NCBI GenBank assembly: GCA_008704415.1
Contig: VXIS01000037.1
Coordinates: forward strand, 1-64,000
From: Sphaerosporella brunnea
Lineage: Eukaryota; Ascomycota; Pezizomycetes; Pezizales; Pyronemataceae
Direction of reading: 5' to 3'
Length of the DNA: 64,000 bases
Shown here: positions 62,800-64,000 of the stretch, in pieces
Layout: every line of letters begins with the position of its first letter
How positions within the stretch are numbered: position 1 is the stretch's first letter
Made by a program: the position numbers and the translations under genes
The notes under the pieces: generated by a model
Database searches by the model: none
Seen by the model: the letters and a program-made list of their open reading frames with translations, nothing else
What the model was told of the DNA's origin: nothing

Positions 62800-64000
62800 A
62801 TGACCCCCCACAAAGAAAACTTTCCCGCCGCCAACCATGGCATCCGTCTCCCCTCGGGCGTGCCCAAGATTGTGCGCGTCTCCGCCGACACGGCCATCTC
62901 TCTGGGCAAATTTCAAGTTGGAGCTTTCCCTCGAACGCACTTCTGCACAGCCTGACCTACAACATTTCCGACAACAATGCGGGGTTGCGCGTGGTGCCCG
63001 AGGCCGGAGCCAACGCGGACGAGACCCACTACGATCTCAACTACGGCTCGCCCTCGATGCGGGCCCGATGGCGGAGCAGGCGGAGCAGGCGGAGGTGATG
63101 GGCACGAACCGGCTAACTGTGGACACGCCGGAGTCGCAGACTCTAATGTGGGAGGATATTGAGGAACCGAAGACGGCGGGAGGATCAGGCAAGGAGATCA
63201 TAGCGAAGCTATTAGCCGGGCATAATGCGATCGACTAGAAGACGCCGTTCTCGCTGCGGAAGTACACGCTGCGGAAGGCGAGCGAGTTTCCGAGAAGATT
63301 CTCGGCGCACAGACTTACCGTGAACGCGCTCACGGATTACTTACCCACCCAGAAGGAGCCACAAAAATTCCAGGAGCTGAAGAATTATCATTTGGGAATG
63401 ACGCTGTCACTCGGAAACATTGTCCGACTCTACGGTGGGCGATACCTGTTCATCGACGAGATCGGAGGCTTGCTCGTGGCAGCGGTCGCAGAACGGCTAG
63501 GAATCCTATCCGCCTCCTCGCACCACCTCCCGACCCGTCGCATCCCTTGTATATATACCCACTTGCCGACATTAACGTGGCTCCAACTCCTTGCGCCGGA
63601 TGAGGACACCTCCCTGATCCCCCCCCTCCTTTATTCCACGCCCGAAGAACTCGCCCGGAAAGCGCAGCGCCTACTACCGTCGAAGATACGCGCAAAGGCG
63701 GCTACGACGCGGTTCCGATCGCGGCGTACATGCCGGTAGGCGGAATCCTCAAAGCGGTAGTCCCTCTCGTAAAAGGCAGCGGTCAAGTCGTCGTCGTGTA
63801 CGAGCCCAGCCCCGAACCGGCCACCGAGATCGCAGATTTTTATTCCCGCGCCCGAAAGAGTACAAAGAGGAGGAGGAGAAGATTGAGACGACGAAACCCC
63901 GGATCCCACGCTCCGACTCGCCCCCACCGTTCACAGGCTTCAACATGCGCCAGCATCAAGTCCTCCCTGGAAGGACACACCCCGATATGGCCAGCAGAGG
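62800..64000 (+). pseudogene. TRM6/GCD10-like tRNA m1A58 subunit pseudogene (cut at end)
   Basis: The ATG at 62800 opens GIRLPSGVPKIVRVSADTAI and SLGKF, the start of the non-catalytic subunit of tRNA (adenine-58-N1) methyltransferase. A frame change near 62920 leads to FPSNALLHSLTYNISDNNAG, another near 63070 to VMGTNRLTVDTPESQ and GGSGKEIIAKLLAGHNAID. TAG at 63236-63238 stands where family members have Gln (DQKT), then KTPFSLRKYTLRK continues. Further on, FIDEIGGLLVAAVAERLGIL, GGYDAVPIAAYMPVGGI and near the edge QVLPGRTHPDM complete the family pattern in yet other frames. Multiple frame breaks plus a stop mean no full-length protein. The active gene is presumably elsewhere, as the complex is important for initiator tRNA. 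Confidence 0.8.

Noticed and set aside
1..64000. CRISPR array, prokaryotic operons or riboswitches
   Set aside because: The DNA is eukaryotic, with introns; tandem repeats present have no regular spacers.

Overview
The window is nuclear DNA of a filamentous ascomycete. Genes carry short introns (about 48-65 bp, GT..AG with CTAAC/CTGAC-type branch sites). Families present are fungal: two lytic polysaccharide monooxygenases (LPMOs), a Zn2Cys6 transcription factor, major-facilitator transporters, DUF6594, an F-box protein, and Tad1-like LINE remnants. Species cannot be fixed from sequence; the mix of mobile elements and caspase/ankyrin genes would suit a repeat-rich lineage such as Pezizomycetes, but that is a guess.

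Layout. 0-7 kb is a repeat-rich accessory zone: a broken zinc-cluster gene, a hAT-like element, a tRNA-derived SINE, hAT-type MITEs and two frameshifted remnants. 7-19.2 kb is gene-rich: a secreted LPMO-like protein, an F-box protein, a LINE insertion, a monocarboxylate-type transporter, a Fen2/Dal5-type transporter and a secreted AA9 LPMO. The two LPMOs are of different families yet end in the same linker and four-cysteine module. 19.2-24.7 kb is intergenic and full of transposons, including one element nested in another. 25-37.5 kb holds a multi-exon gene with a nuclease-like core whose 671-bp intron carries a minisatellite, a DUF202 membrane protein, a 770-residue Zn2Cys6 regulator and a hot-dog thioesterase-like protein.

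38.5-52.3 kb is the most interesting part: a caspase-like/pseudokinase fusion, a small three-exon SH3-like protein, a DUF6594 membrane protein, a kinase-Sel1-ankyrin fusion and an NLR-like helical/ankyrin gene whose front half is broken by single-base deletions. These domains recur in fungal regulated-cell-death and allorecognition genes, so the block may be an immune-like island. That is inference from domain content and proximity.

52.3-59 kb is again transposon-rich: mariner-type elements, a LINE copy, the second SINE and another hAT MITE. 59.4-64 kb ends with an intact MINDY deubiquitinase with a C-terminal CaaX motif, divergent from a decayed TRM6/GCD10-like pseudogene that runs off the end. 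Gene models were assembled by hand by matching reading frame and splice phase across exons; starts and junctions that remain uncertain are flagged.
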